A stretch of 64,000 nt of DNA, taken from assembly GCA_019347945.1 (NCBI GenBank), contig JAHWKK010000005.1, forward strand, positions 118,799-182,798, in the 5' to 3' direction. Of the stretch, positions 43,247-51,289 are shown one piece after another. The translations under genes were made by a program, and so were the position numbers. The number at the start of each line of letters is the position of its first letter. The stretch's first letter is position 1. The notes below the pieces were generated by a model. That model made no database searches. It saw only the letters and a list, made by a program, of their open reading frames with translations, and was not told the DNA's origin. The DNA is from Acidobacteriota bacterium. GTDB lineage: Bacteria > Acidobacteriota > Thermoanaerobaculia > Gp7-AA8 > JAHWKK01.

Positions 43247-44548
43247 ATGATTACATTCGACGAGTCACCGGCAGAAGGTCGCCTCGGAATCTCGCTCGAC
43301 GAAGAGCTTCCTGCGAAGATCAAAGTCATCGGAGTTGGTGGCGGCGGCGGGAACGCCGTGAACCGGATGATCCAGAGCGGAATCGCCGGGGTCGAGTTTC
43401 TCGTGGCCAACACCGACCAGCAGGCGATGAGCCATTCGCTCGCGCCGACGAGGATTCAGCTCGGGTCCCGGCTGACCAAGGGTCTCGGTGCCGGCGCGAA
43501 TCCGGAGATCGGCCGCGAAGCGGCGCTCGAGGACACCGACCACATCGTCGACGCGCTCTCCGGCTCCGACATGATCTTCATCACGACCGGAATGGGCGGG
43601 GGCACCGGAACGGGGGCGACGCCCGTGATCGCCGCGCTCGCCGCCGAGCTCGGTGCGCTCACGGTCGCCGTCGTCACCAAACCGTTCAATTTCGAGGGGA
43701 AGCGCCGGAGAATTCAGGCAGAACACGGCATCCGTGCCCTTCGGGAATCGGTCGACACGCTGATCACGATTCCGAATGAGAGACTCCTCAATTTCGTCGA
43801 ACGCGCCACGTCTCTTTCGGAAGCCTTTCGCATCGCGGACGACATCCTGCGACAGGCAGTGCAGGGAATCTCGGATCTCATCACGGTGCCGGGAGAGATC
43901 AATCTCGATTTCGCCGACGTCCGAACGATCATGCACGGAATGGGGATGGCACTCATGGGCACCGGCGTATCGAGTGGCGAGCATCGGGCCGTCGAGGCCG
44001 CCCAGCGCGCAATCTCCTCGCCGCTTCTCGAGGAAGCGTCGATCGAAGGTGCAAAGGGAGTCCTGATCAACATTACCGGCGGAAGCGACATGACTCTGTT
44101 CGAGGTCAACGAAGCCGCTTCGATCATTCAGGATGCCGCCGACGACGAGGCGAACATCATCTTCGGAACGGTGATCGATCCGGGGATGAAGGACGAGATG
44201 AAGGTCACGGTGATCGCAACCGGGTTCGATGCGGCGACCCGCGGTCTGCTCAATGCACGAGGCGAATCGATGGCGTCGGCGAGAGACTCGCGACGGATCG
44301 AAGAGCAGCCGTCTCGCGAGCGCGAACAGCCCGTCTTTGCGCGCGCGTCCCGCGGAAGAGAACCGGAGGAGCCGGCCGCTGAGAAAAAGGAGCAGATCGG
44401 CGCGGAGGACGAGATCTACGATCCGCCTTTCTTCCGGAAGCCCTTCCTGAACGGACGAGGAGGAGGGTCGGGATTCGGACCGATGGCGACGAACGACTAT
44501 GGAAACGATCTCGACATTCCAACCGTGATCAGAAATCTGAGCGACTGA
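43247..44548 (+). CDS. ftsZ: Cell division protein FtsZ
   Basis: 433-residue tubulin-like GTPase forming the division ring. The GTP-binding glycine loop [13 protein letters not shown] lies near residue 115 and the T7 catalytic loop NLDFADVRT near 220. A charged, disordered linker (about 325-415) precedes the conserved C-terminal peptide [13 protein letters not shown] that binds FtsA. The ATG at 43247 is preferred (GGAGG five bases upstream) over the TTG one codon earlier. Confidence 0.97.
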   Translation: MITFDESPAEGRLGISLDEELPAKIKVIGVGGGGGNAVNRMIQSGIAGVEFLVANTDQQAMSHSLAPTRIQLGSRLTKGLGAGANPEIGREAALEDTDHIVDALSGSDMIFITTGMGGGTGTGATPVIAALAAELGALTVAVVTKPFNFEGKRRRIQAEHGIRALRESVDTLITIPNERLLNFVERATSLSEAFRIADDILRQAVQGISDLITVPGEINLDFADVRTIMHGMGMALMGTGVSSGEHRAVEAAQRAISSPLLEEASIEGAKGVLINITGGSDMTLFEVNEAASIIQDAADDEANIIFGTVIDPGMKDEMKVTVIATGFDAATRGLLNARGESMASARDSRRIEEQPSREREQPVFARASRGREPEEPAAEKKEQIGAEDEIYDPPFFRKPFLNGRGGGSGFGPMATNDYGNDLDIPTVIRNLSD

Positions 44549-44863
44549 CGCCAGGATGACACTCGTGGACATCCTGGCTCAACGAAGAACCAGCCGCGGC
44601 GTGGAGCGGTCGAAAGGGGAGCGGATGAGAGGAAGGGTTCGCTATTGTCACTGGCACAAGTTCGTGGTCGGGTTCAGGCTCGGGCACGGATTCTGGCGAA
44701 ACCTGAAAAGAGTGACGAGCCCCGCGAGGGCTCATCACAAATTGTTCTAGATCAGTTCAGTCCGGGTGGTCTTCGGTGGCGGCCAGGCGCCGTCCGGGTC
44801 ACGTTTCTGCCACAACCGTGGCGAGACCGCGATCTCTCCCCGGCGCGCAACTAGAATCGCGGG
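44549..44863. terminator. Gap after ftsZ with two hairpins
   Basis: No gene is supported here. GCCAGGATG (44550-44558) pairs with CATCCTGGC (44570-44578) two bases after the ftsZ stop. A second stem, GAGCCC-CGCGA-GGGCTC with flanking pairing, lies at 44712-44738. Neither has a strong T-run, so they are possible terminators or 3'-end structures of the dcw transcript. Confidence 0.45.
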
Positions 44864-45742
44864 ATGCGAGAGACCGCCAATCCCCATCGCCGCCTTTCCC
44901 TGATCCTCGTCGGTCTCCTTTTCACAGTCCCGTCGCTGGCGCAGGACCTCGACGAGGCCAATCGTCTGGCCGCAGAAGGTAACGCCGCCGCGGCGATCCC
45001 GCTGTACGAGTCGCACCTCGCGCAGAACCCTGATGACGGTGCGACCTGGTACGCGCTCGGTCGCGCGGCTCACTCCCTCGAGCGCCTCGATCTCGCGAAG
45101 CGTGCCTTGCGGCGCGCGCTCGAGCTGTCGTTTCAGCCGGCCGGCGCTCAGCTTCGGCTCGGAACGATCGCCCTGGCGGAAGGCGATGAGGCCGCCGCGC
45201 GAAACTGGCTTCAGCAGGCATTCGACGGAGGCGTCCCGGTGGCACGGATGATCACGCAGATGCCGGGCTACGGGGATGCTGCGCGGTCGGCCGAGTTCGA
45301 CGAGTTCGTCAGGACTCTCCATCCCTGTGGTACTCCCGAAAATCGTCAGTTCGACTTCTGGATCGGCGACTGGGAGGTCTTCAATCCCTCCGGCCGGAAG
45401 GTTGGAGAGAACCGGATCGAGAAGATCCTCGACGGATGTGTGCTCGCCGAGTTCTGGACCGGTGCAGGCGGTTCCGCCGGGCGAAGTCACAACCGTTATG
45501 ACTCGGCACGGAAACAGTGGGTACAGCACTGGGTCTCCGACAATGGGTCCGCCATCGACATGTGGGGTGGGCTCGTCGACGGCGCGATGATTCTCGAGAC
45601 GGTGCCGACGGAGAGCTCGCCGAAGCAGAGGTGGATCTGGACTCTTGAGGAGGACGGCAGCGTCCGGCAGAAGGCCGAGCAGCTCGACCCGGAAACGGGC
45701 GAGTGGCAGGTGATCTGGGATTCGTACTACCGGAGGAAATGA
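44864..45742 (+). CDS. Secreted TPR protein with a C-terminal DUF1579-like domain
   Basis: 292 residues. The signal peptide (HRRLSLILVGLLFTVPSLAQ) is followed by about three TPR-like repeats (NAAAAIPLYESHLAQNPDDG, LDLAKRALRRALELS, DEAAARNWLQQAFDGG). The C-terminal half (about 150-292) begins with RQFDFWIGDWEVFNPSG, the hallmark of small lipocalin-like/DUF1579-type secreted domains. Function is unknown. Confidence 0.65.
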   Translation: MRETANPHRRLSLILVGLLFTVPSLAQDLDEANRLAAEGNAAAAIPLYESHLAQNPDDGATWYALGRAAHSLERLDLAKRALRRALELSFQPAGAQLRLGTIALAEGDEAAARNWLQQAFDGGVPVARMITQMPGYGDAARSAEFDEFVRTLHPCGTPENRQFDFWIGDWEVFNPSGRKVGENRIEKILDGCVLAEFWTGAGGSAGRSHNRYDSARKQWVQHWVSDNGSAIDMWGGLVDGAMILETVPTESSPKQRWIWTLEEDGSVRQKAEQLDPETGEWQVIWDSYYRRK

Positions 45743-45747
45743 AGCAG

Positions 45748-46066
45748 GTTGCCAGTTGCCGGTTGCCGGTCTTCGAAACTGCGGGCATCCCCGTCATCAT
45801 TCGTGAATCGCAATCGATTCTGTCGCCCGCTGAAGCGGGCTCGACACTAAATTCGGGAAAGCTCCTGCCCCCCGGCTGAAGCCGGGGGCTAAGATCTGTC
45901 GCCCGCGGGCGCGGGCTGACCGGAGAGACGAGCCCCCGCAGTCCTTTTCCACGTTCCCACCGCTCTTGCCGCCACGGAAGATGGTCACAATCAACTTAGA
46001 CAAGAGTGGCAACCATCAACCTGGTTGCACACTGGCAACCTGCAACCTGCAACCGGCAACCGGCAA
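45748..46066. repeat. Interspersed element B, copy 1 (with REP family C inside)
   Basis: The element is bounded by inverted runs of GGTTGCCAGTTGCCGG and GCAACCGGCAAC. Its interior (TTCGTGAATCGCAATCGATT, later TTGCCGCCACGGAAG) matches copy 2 at 47574-47844. At 45822-45915 it carries three GC-rich palindromes (CCCGCTGAAGCGGG, CCCCGGCTGAAGCCGGGG and CCCGCGGGCGCGGG), the family C motif also seen at the window end. No gene is seen. Confidence 0.75.
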
Positions 46067-46067
46067 C

Positions 46068-46745
46068 TCATTTCATCAACCCGCGTTCCCTCATCGAGAC
46101 GTAGCGATTGACTCCGATGATGATGTGATCCCGCACGCGGATTCCGAGAGTCTGTCCGGCTTCCTCGAGTTTTCTCGTGAATATCAGATCCTCGGCGGAT
46201 GGAGCGGGATCACCCGAGGGGTGATTGTGAAAGACGATCACGGAGAGGGCGCCGTCGAGGAGAGCCCACCGAAGGACGTCACGGGTAGAGACGGTGGTGG
46301 CGTTGACGGTGCCGACATAGATCTCACGCTCGCGGATGATCCGGTCTCTGGTGTCGAGGTAGACCGCGCCGAGCCGTTCCTGAATGTGATGCGAGTGGGT
46401 GGCCACGAGGCGCTTCGCGAGTGTCGCGACATTCCTCAGCGACTCCCGATCCTGCGGAGTGCTGGCTGCCCTGCGACCGAGCTCGAGTGCGGCGGCGAGT
46501 CTCGAGCCCTTTGCGGGACCGACGCCGGGAATGCACGCCAGCGAGCTGACTTCCTGCCGGCTCAGCTCGCCGAGCCCGCGGGCGACCAGGTCCTGTGCGA
46601 GCGAAAGCGCGCTTCTTCCACGGATGCCGGATCCGAGCAGAATCGCGACCAGTTCCGCGTTCGAAAGCGCGGAGGGTCCGCACCGGGCGAGCCTCTCCCG
46701 TGGGCGTTCCTCGACGGCCATGTCGTGGATGGTCAGCTCAGCCAT
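46068..46745 (-). CDS. radC: RadC-like JAB-domain protein
   Basis: 225 residues. An N-terminal helix-hairpin-helix region (LACIPGVGPAKGSRLAAALE) is followed by an MPN/JAB metalloprotease-like domain with the metal motif VFHNHPSGDPAPSAED. The family is widespread; despite its name it is not a proven repair protein. Its start overlaps the end of the sirtuin gene by eight bases and its stop abuts repeat element B. Confidence 0.93.
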   Translation of the reverse strand: MAELTIHDMAVEERPRERLARCGPSALSNAELVAILLGSGIRGRSALSLAQDLVARGLGELSRQEVSSLACIPGVGPAKGSRLAAALELGRRAASTPQDRESLRNVATLAKRLVATHSHHIQERLGAVYLDTRDRIIREREIYVGTVNATTVSTRDVLRWALLDGALSVIVFHNHPSGDPAPSAEDLIFTRKLEEAGQTLGIRVRDHIIIGVNRYVSMRERGLMK

Positions 46746-47469
46746 CGGCGGCTCCGAGAATGGTGTCGACGATCGGCGGGACGGCGTTGCTCGCCGTCGA
46801 ACGAATCGTAAGCTGCGCGTAGCCGGTCAGAGATGTCTCGACCGGGTTGATCTCGATCGTGTAACCGCGGCACATCCACGCGAGACCGGCCGCCGGATAC
46901 ACCGTGGCCGAAGTGCCGATGACGATGAGAAGCTCGGCCCGCTCGACTGCGGCGGAGGCGGCGTTGAGCGTATCGAGGTCGAGAGGCTCACCGAACCAGA
47001 CGACATCCGGGCGGAGAAGGCTTCCGCAGTCGCAGCGAGGAGGATTTACGTCGAATGCCTCCCTCCGATCGAATGTATTTCCCTCCGAGCAGCATCGGAC
47101 CCGGAAGATGCTCCCGTGCAGATGGAGCACGTGGTTCGAGCCGGCCCGTTCATGAAGGTCATCGACATTCTGCGTAATGACCGTGAGATCGACTCGCGGG
47201 TGACGTCCCAGTCGGCCGAGAGCGTGGTGGGCGGCATTCGGCTCGACTCCGCGAATCTGAGCCCGGCGGGACTCGTACCATTGCCACACCGTATCGGGAT
47301 TGCGGGCGAAAGCCTCCGGCGTGGCGAGATCCTCCACTTTGAAGGTGTTCCAGAGGCCGCCGGCGGAGCGAAATGTCGGGATACCGCTTTCCGCCGAGAT
47401 TCCTGCCCCCGTCAGGGCGACGATGCGCTCGGGCTTCTCGCGTGAGAGCCGTTCGAGTAGCTCTTTCAT
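46738..47469 (-). CDS. cobB: NAD-dependent protein deacylase, sirtuin (CobB-like)
   Basis: 243-residue sirtuin. It has the NAD site GAGISAESGIPTFRS, TQNVDDLHERAG, the catalytic His in LHLHGSIF and a zinc-binding cysteine set (RCC and RCDCGS). The YESRR segment provides the Tyr-x-x-Arg pair that class III (SIRT5-like) sirtuins use to bind succinyl and malonyl groups, so desuccinylation is predicted besides deacetylation. It overlaps radC. Confidence 0.93.
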   Translation of the reverse strand: MKELLERLSREKPERIVALTGAGISAESGIPTFRSAGGLWNTFKVEDLATPEAFARNPDTVWQWYESRRAQIRGVEPNAAHHALGRLGRHPRVDLTVITQNVDDLHERAGSNHVLHLHGSIFRVRCCSEGNTFDRREAFDVNPPRCDCGSLLRPDVVWFGEPLDLDTLNAASAAVERAELLIVIGTSATVYPAAGLAWMCRGYTIEINPVETSLTGYAQLTIRSTASNAVPPIVDTILGAADG

Positions 47470-47844
47470 GGGTTCGCTGCCGGGCAGAATGCCGGAGCGG
47501 GCAGGTGGACTCGTCGAGGTCTGATGCTACCTCGGTGCGAAAGGGAGTGTCAACAGAAAGGCTTGGAGAAGATGGGTTGCCAGTTGCCGGTTGCCAGTTG
47601 CCGGTTTTCGAACCTGCGGCAACCCCGACCTCATTCGTGAATCGCAGTCGATTCTGTCGCTCGCTGGCGCTGGCTGACTTAGAGGCGAGCACGAGCCAGC
47701 CTCGTACCCTCTTACACGTTTCCACAGCTCCTGCCGCCACCTCAAGGTGTTAACAATCAACCTAGACATGGGTGGTAACCATCAACCTAGTTGCACACCG
47801 GCAACTGGCAACCGGCAACTGGCAACCCATCTTCTCCAACCTGC
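47470..47844. repeat. Interspersed element B, copy 2, in the radC-sir2 to DUF1028 gap
   Basis: From 47574 to 47844 the region repeats element B in the same orientation as copy 1. It shows GGTTGCCAGTTGCCGG runs at the left, TTCGTGAATCGCAGTCGATT inside, and GGCAACTGGCAACCGG runs at the right. It lacks the family C palindromes. No gene is seen. Confidence 0.7.
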
Positions 47845-48819
47845 TTACCTCAGGGCGAAGATTCGTTTCAGCTTCTCGGGATCGTTCGGCAGCAGCTCCG
47901 ATTCGGGAAGCCTGCGCGCGACTTCGACCCAGTCGGGATTGATCGCGAAGACCTCGCGGAAGATCGGTAATGCTTCCTCTTCCCGACCGGCGGAGAAGAG
48001 GGTGACCGCGACCCAGAAGCGAAGCTCTTCGATCTCCGGAGCGAGCGCGGCGCCGGCCGAATACTCCGCCATCGCCTCTTCCCAGCGCTTCTCACCCGCG
48101 AGCTCGTCGCCGCGATTCATGTGGTTGTAGGCGCGCCGAAGCCGCACGAGACGCCTGAGGTCGCCGAGCGGCTCGTCGGAATCATCGACGCGGACGTCGA
48201 AGACGCGATCGACCCAGGGCTTTCCGGTGGATGTTCCGCTGACGACGAGGAGAGCGGCTGATTGACGGCCTCGAATGTCGCCGCCGGCACTTTCAGCGGC
48301 CTCGAGTGCTGCGAGCATCCGATCGGCGAGATCACCGTCGGCCGTACGGAAAGCCTCAGCCATCGCCGGCCAGACTTCGGCGTTTCTCATCAGGTTCGCC
48401 TGGACGGAGAAGTTGTTGCCGATGATGTGGCCCGCCGCCGCGATCGCGCTTCCACCGGTGAACGCGGCAACGTCGCCGTCAGCGTCGATCATCGCGACCT
48501 GGCGATACGCGGCACCCGGATCGGTGCTTGTGAGCGCTTCGAGTGCCTGCGTCGCGCTCCGTCCCGCCTTCATCAGCTCGAGTCCGAGGGGCCCGTACGC
48601 GGGATCGGCGAGCGACTGGGTCGCGACCGCGCCGACTCCCGCCTCCGCCCAGCTCACGACCGTACCGACCGAAAACCAGTGGCTCTGGACGGCCACCCCG
48701 AGCTGGCCGGCTGCCGGGTCCCGTGCCACGATCGAATACGTATGGGCGCGAGGCGATTCCGCCGCGGAGAGCGTGGCGGCGGCGATCAGAGAGGCGAGGA
48801 CGAAGCTGGAGAATCGCAT
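47845..48819 (-). CDS. Secreted DUF1028 protein with C-terminal TPR-like repeats
   Basis: 324 residues. A signal peptide (MRFSSFVLASLIAAATLSAA) precedes a DUF1028 domain (about 25-225), an Ntn-hydrolase-like fold recognisable by TYSIVARDPAAGQLGVAVQS, GVGAVATQSLADPAYGPLG and NLMRNAEVWPAMAEAF. Residues about 240-324 form TPR-like helices (RWEEAMAEYSAGAALAP). The DUF1028 function is unproven; it may be a peptidase or amidohydrolase-like. Confidence 0.88.
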   Translation of the reverse strand: MRFSSFVLASLIAAATLSAAESPRAHTYSIVARDPAAGQLGVAVQSHWFSVGTVVSWAEAGVGAVATQSLADPAYGPLGLELMKAGRSATQALEALTSTDPGAAYRQVAMIDADGDVAAFTGGSAIAAAGHIIGNNFSVQANLMRNAEVWPAMAEAFRTADGDLADRMLAALEAAESAGGDIRGRQSAALLVVSGTSTGKPWVDRVFDVRVDDSDEPLGDLRRLVRLRRAYNHMNRGDELAGEKRWEEAMAEYSAGAALAPEIEELRFWVAVTLFSAGREEEALPIFREVFAINPDWVEVARRLPESELLPNDPEKLKRIFALR

Positions 48820-49297
48820 GCCTCGAGTTTAGCGCGGAGAGGAGAGAAGAGTGAAGAGTGGGTCAGGATTCAGGAGCCAGGATTCAGGAGCCAGGGTGGA
48901 GCGGAAAGCACTCGTCATCTGAGCCGGCGGAAGATCGTGAATCACCGTTGCCGCTGCATGTCACTTTTTTTCACGAGCCTGCCTCCAGATCCTTCGCCGT
49001 CCGATGGCGGCTCAGGATGACGAGTGTTTGAGTGTCGCGAGAACGAGAAACCAAACACTCTTGCGAGGATTGTCCCCATCACCGGGAGGGCGAGGCTCCT
49101 GCCGAGCCGCACCGTCACGAGATGGCAGAAGGTTTGTTCAGCGGAAGATCGAAAGCCGGCTGATAGAGGATGGTTTCGTGCGACTTCACAGCGGCGTTCT
49201 ACCGCTGCCCGACAGGGTGGAAAGCATGTACCTTTACACAGCTGGATACGATCAACCGGTTGCTCGGGCCCCCGGGACGCTCTCCCTCCACGGTTCT
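48820..49297. repeat. Intergenic repeats (short tandem repeats, REPIN-like copy A4)
   Basis: No supported gene. The gap contains GAAGAGT copies near 48845, a 14-base tandem (CAGGATTCAGGAGC twice) near 48866-48893, a REPIN-type arm at 48971-49026 (TCACGAGCCTGCCTCCAGATCC) and GGGAGGGCGAGGCTCCTGCC at 49075-49094, a motif that recurs near 63648. Confidence 0.65.
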
Positions 49298-50275
49298 TTA
49301 CGGAAGAAGGCCGGCGTTGACGACGACCAGAGTCTTTTCCCGGAGCTGTGCGAGGTAGTTCTCGAGGTCTCGCTGAAAGGAAGCGTCGCTCTCTTCTGCG
49401 CGCAACCGCTCCTTGATCTGGTCGAATGAGGGGATCTCGGAAGCGAGGCGCTCCTCGACGAAGAGGATGTGGTAGCCGAAGCGCGTCTCGATCGGCCCGA
49501 CGATCGCTCCTGCGTCGGAGCGAAAAACGCCGGAATCGAGTGCGGGATTCAGCTCATTCCGTCCGACGATGCCGAGATCGCCTCCGGACGCCTTGCTCGG
49601 AGAGTCGGAGTACTCTTCGACCAACGCGGAAAAGTCCTCACCGCCCGCGGCTCGAACGAACGCTTCTTCGGCCCGAGCGGCGAGCGTGGCGCGATCATCG
49701 GGGGTTGCACCCTCCGGAACCAGGACCACGATTTCCCTGAGTCGTGCGCGCTCCGGCAGGCGGTATTGCTCCTTGTCGCGCTCGTAGCGAGCTTTGAGGT
49801 CGCGATCGGAGAGCTGGGCGCGGGAGCGGAGCTCCATGCCGAACAGCTTGTTTCCCAGAAGCGTTTCGCGGAGGCGCCTCTCCATCTGGGCCCGGGTCAG
49901 TCCCGACTGGCGAAGAGATTCTTCGAACTGCTCGTCGCTCTCGATGCCGTACTGTTGTTTGAGACGATCGATGGCCTCCTGAACCTCGGCATCGGTCACG
50001 GTGAGCTCGAGCTGATCTGCCCGATCGCGGACGAGCAACTCGCCGATCATCTCGTCGAGCAGATTCTCTTTCATCGTCTCGAGCCGCTGCTCCCGCTCGG
50101 ATCCCGTGAAGATCGCCTCGATCTCCCGTCGTGCATTTTCGTAGCGAGCCTGGTACTGGGATCTCGTGATGATGCGGTCCCCGACGCGGGCGACGATTCC
50201 TTCGACGATTTCCGCGGCGGAGAGCGGGAAGGCTGCGAAGAGCAGCAGGAGGATGGCTTTTGCTCGAATGTTCAT
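49298..50275 (-). CDS. SurA-like periplasmic peptidyl-prolyl isomerase/chaperone
   Basis: 325 residues with a signal peptide (AILLLLFAAFPLSAAE). The N-terminal SurA-type helical domain begins EIVEGIVARVGDRIITRSQY. One parvulin (PpiC) domain follows at about 175-280 (ARLREIVVLVPEGA, EYSDSPSKASGGDLGIVGRNEL, VGPIETRFGYHILFVEE). It probably helps fold outer-membrane proteins. One parvulin domain instead of the two in E. coli SurA is common outside Proteobacteria. Confidence 0.88.
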   Translation of the reverse strand: MNIRAKAILLLLFAAFPLSAAEIVEGIVARVGDRIITRSQYQARYENARREIEAIFTGSEREQRLETMKENLLDEMIGELLVRDRADQLELTVTDAEVQEAIDRLKQQYGIESDEQFEESLRQSGLTRAQMERRLRETLLGNKLFGMELRSRAQLSDRDLKARYERDKEQYRLPERARLREIVVLVPEGATPDDRATLAARAEEAFVRAAGGEDFSALVEEYSDSPSKASGGDLGIVGRNELNPALDSGVFRSDAGAIVGPIETRFGYHILFVEERLASEIPSFDQIKERLRAEESDASFQRDLENYLAQLREKTLVVVNAGLLP

Positions 50276-50351
50276 CTGGGCCTCGCTTCAGAAGACGATT
50301 GGACGGACCAATCGGTTTCGCTGGGGACGAGCAACGGCGCGCCGGATGGTT

Positions 50352-51275
50352 TTATTCGGATCGATCGACCGGGAAGCTGCCGGTGTAGTCGAAATCGAGC
50401 CGGTTCGGGTAGACGACCACGCGGATCGAACGCTTCGCATCATTGGTCGTTTCTGCCAGCAGGCGGCTGAGCGCCTCGCCCCGTGTCCGCGAGACGATCA
50501 ACGGCCGAGTCTTTTCGACATCGAGAACCCCGGCCGGAAACTTCTCGATCATCTTGAAAATGTGAAACGTTCCCGAAGTCTCGATGACCTGGCTGACTTC
50601 TCCTGGCGAGAGATCGAAGACGGCCGATTCGAGCGTTCGGGGGAGGTCGCCGCGGCTCACCGTCCCGATGTCTCCACCGCGCTCCGCGGTGTGGGCGATG
50701 CTGTGCTCGCGAGCGGCGTCCTCGAAGGGCTTCCCGCGAGCAATCTCGGCTCGGATCCGTCTCGCTTCCTCTTCGTCACGAAGCAGAATCTGGCGAACAT
50801 GAGCCCGTTCCCCCGACGTGAACTCCGCGATGTGGTCGCGGTGGTATTGTTGGATCTCCTCGTCGGACGGGTGAGGGACTCCCGCGGAGAGCTCGTCGAT
50901 CAGAGCCTCGCGAAGCAGTTCGTCCCGCTTCTCCGTTTTCGAGCTGCCGGGATCGTCGAGCACTGCCGCCTCCACCCGCTCATCGTTGACGGCGAGCCCT
51001 CTGGAAGCCGCCACCTGAGAGAGCAGCGCAGTCTCGAGCATCTGATCCAGCATCGCGCTCGAGGCTTCAGGCTCGATGCGGCCGACGTCCTCGCCGATCA
51101 TTCGCGCGAGATAGTGCTCGAACTCGTAGTAGGTGATGTAGCGATTGCCGACTCTGGCGATCGAGCCCTCCGGAGTCTCTTCCTTCTGACAGGAGGTCGC
51201 ACCGATTGCCGCGATCAGGGCGAGGACGAGGAGAGCCGGCGTCGAGGGGCTCGATGAGAGGCGGCGGAAGCTCAT
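50352..51275 (-). CDS. PpiC-type foldase lipoprotein
   Basis: 307 residues. The lipoprotein signal ends in ATSC (C29). A SurA/PrsA-type N-terminal helical region and one parvulin domain (about 145-255: HVRQILLRDEEEARRI, REHSIAHTAERGGDIGTVSRGDL, GEVSQVIETSGTFHIFKM) follow. It lies 14 bases downstream of mfd and 76 bases upstream of the surA-like gene, all on the minus strand, consistent with one transcription unit. Confidence 0.88.
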   Translation of the reverse strand: MSFRRLSSSPSTPALLVLALIAAIGATSCQKEETPEGSIARVGNRYITYYEFEHYLARMIGEDVGRIEPEASSAMLDQMLETALLSQVAASRGLAVNDERVEAAVLDDPGSSKTEKRDELLREALIDELSAGVPHPSDEEIQQYHRDHIAEFTSGERAHVRQILLRDEEEARRIRAEIARGKPFEDAAREHSIAHTAERGGDIGTVSRGDLPRTLESAVFDLSPGEVSQVIETSGTFHIFKMIEKFPAGVLDVEKTRPLIVSRTRGEALSRLLAETTNDAKRSIRVVVYPNRLDFDYTGSFPVDRSE

Positions 51276-51289
51276 GACGTTGGAAGACT

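Noticed and set aside
44556..44750. Short frame after ftsZ
   Set aside because: It is formed largely by hairpin sequence, lacks a ribosome site and has no recognisable features.
47574..47844. Possible CRISPR array from repeated GTTGCCAGTTGCCGG units
   Set aside because: The units are back-to-back without unique spacers and are mirrored at the other end, as in an interspersed element; no cas genes are present.
49024..49429. Plus-strand small frames upstream of the surA-like gene
   Set aside because: They consist of repeat sequence and the reverse of the surA-like coding region; several short overlapping frames without a start signal.
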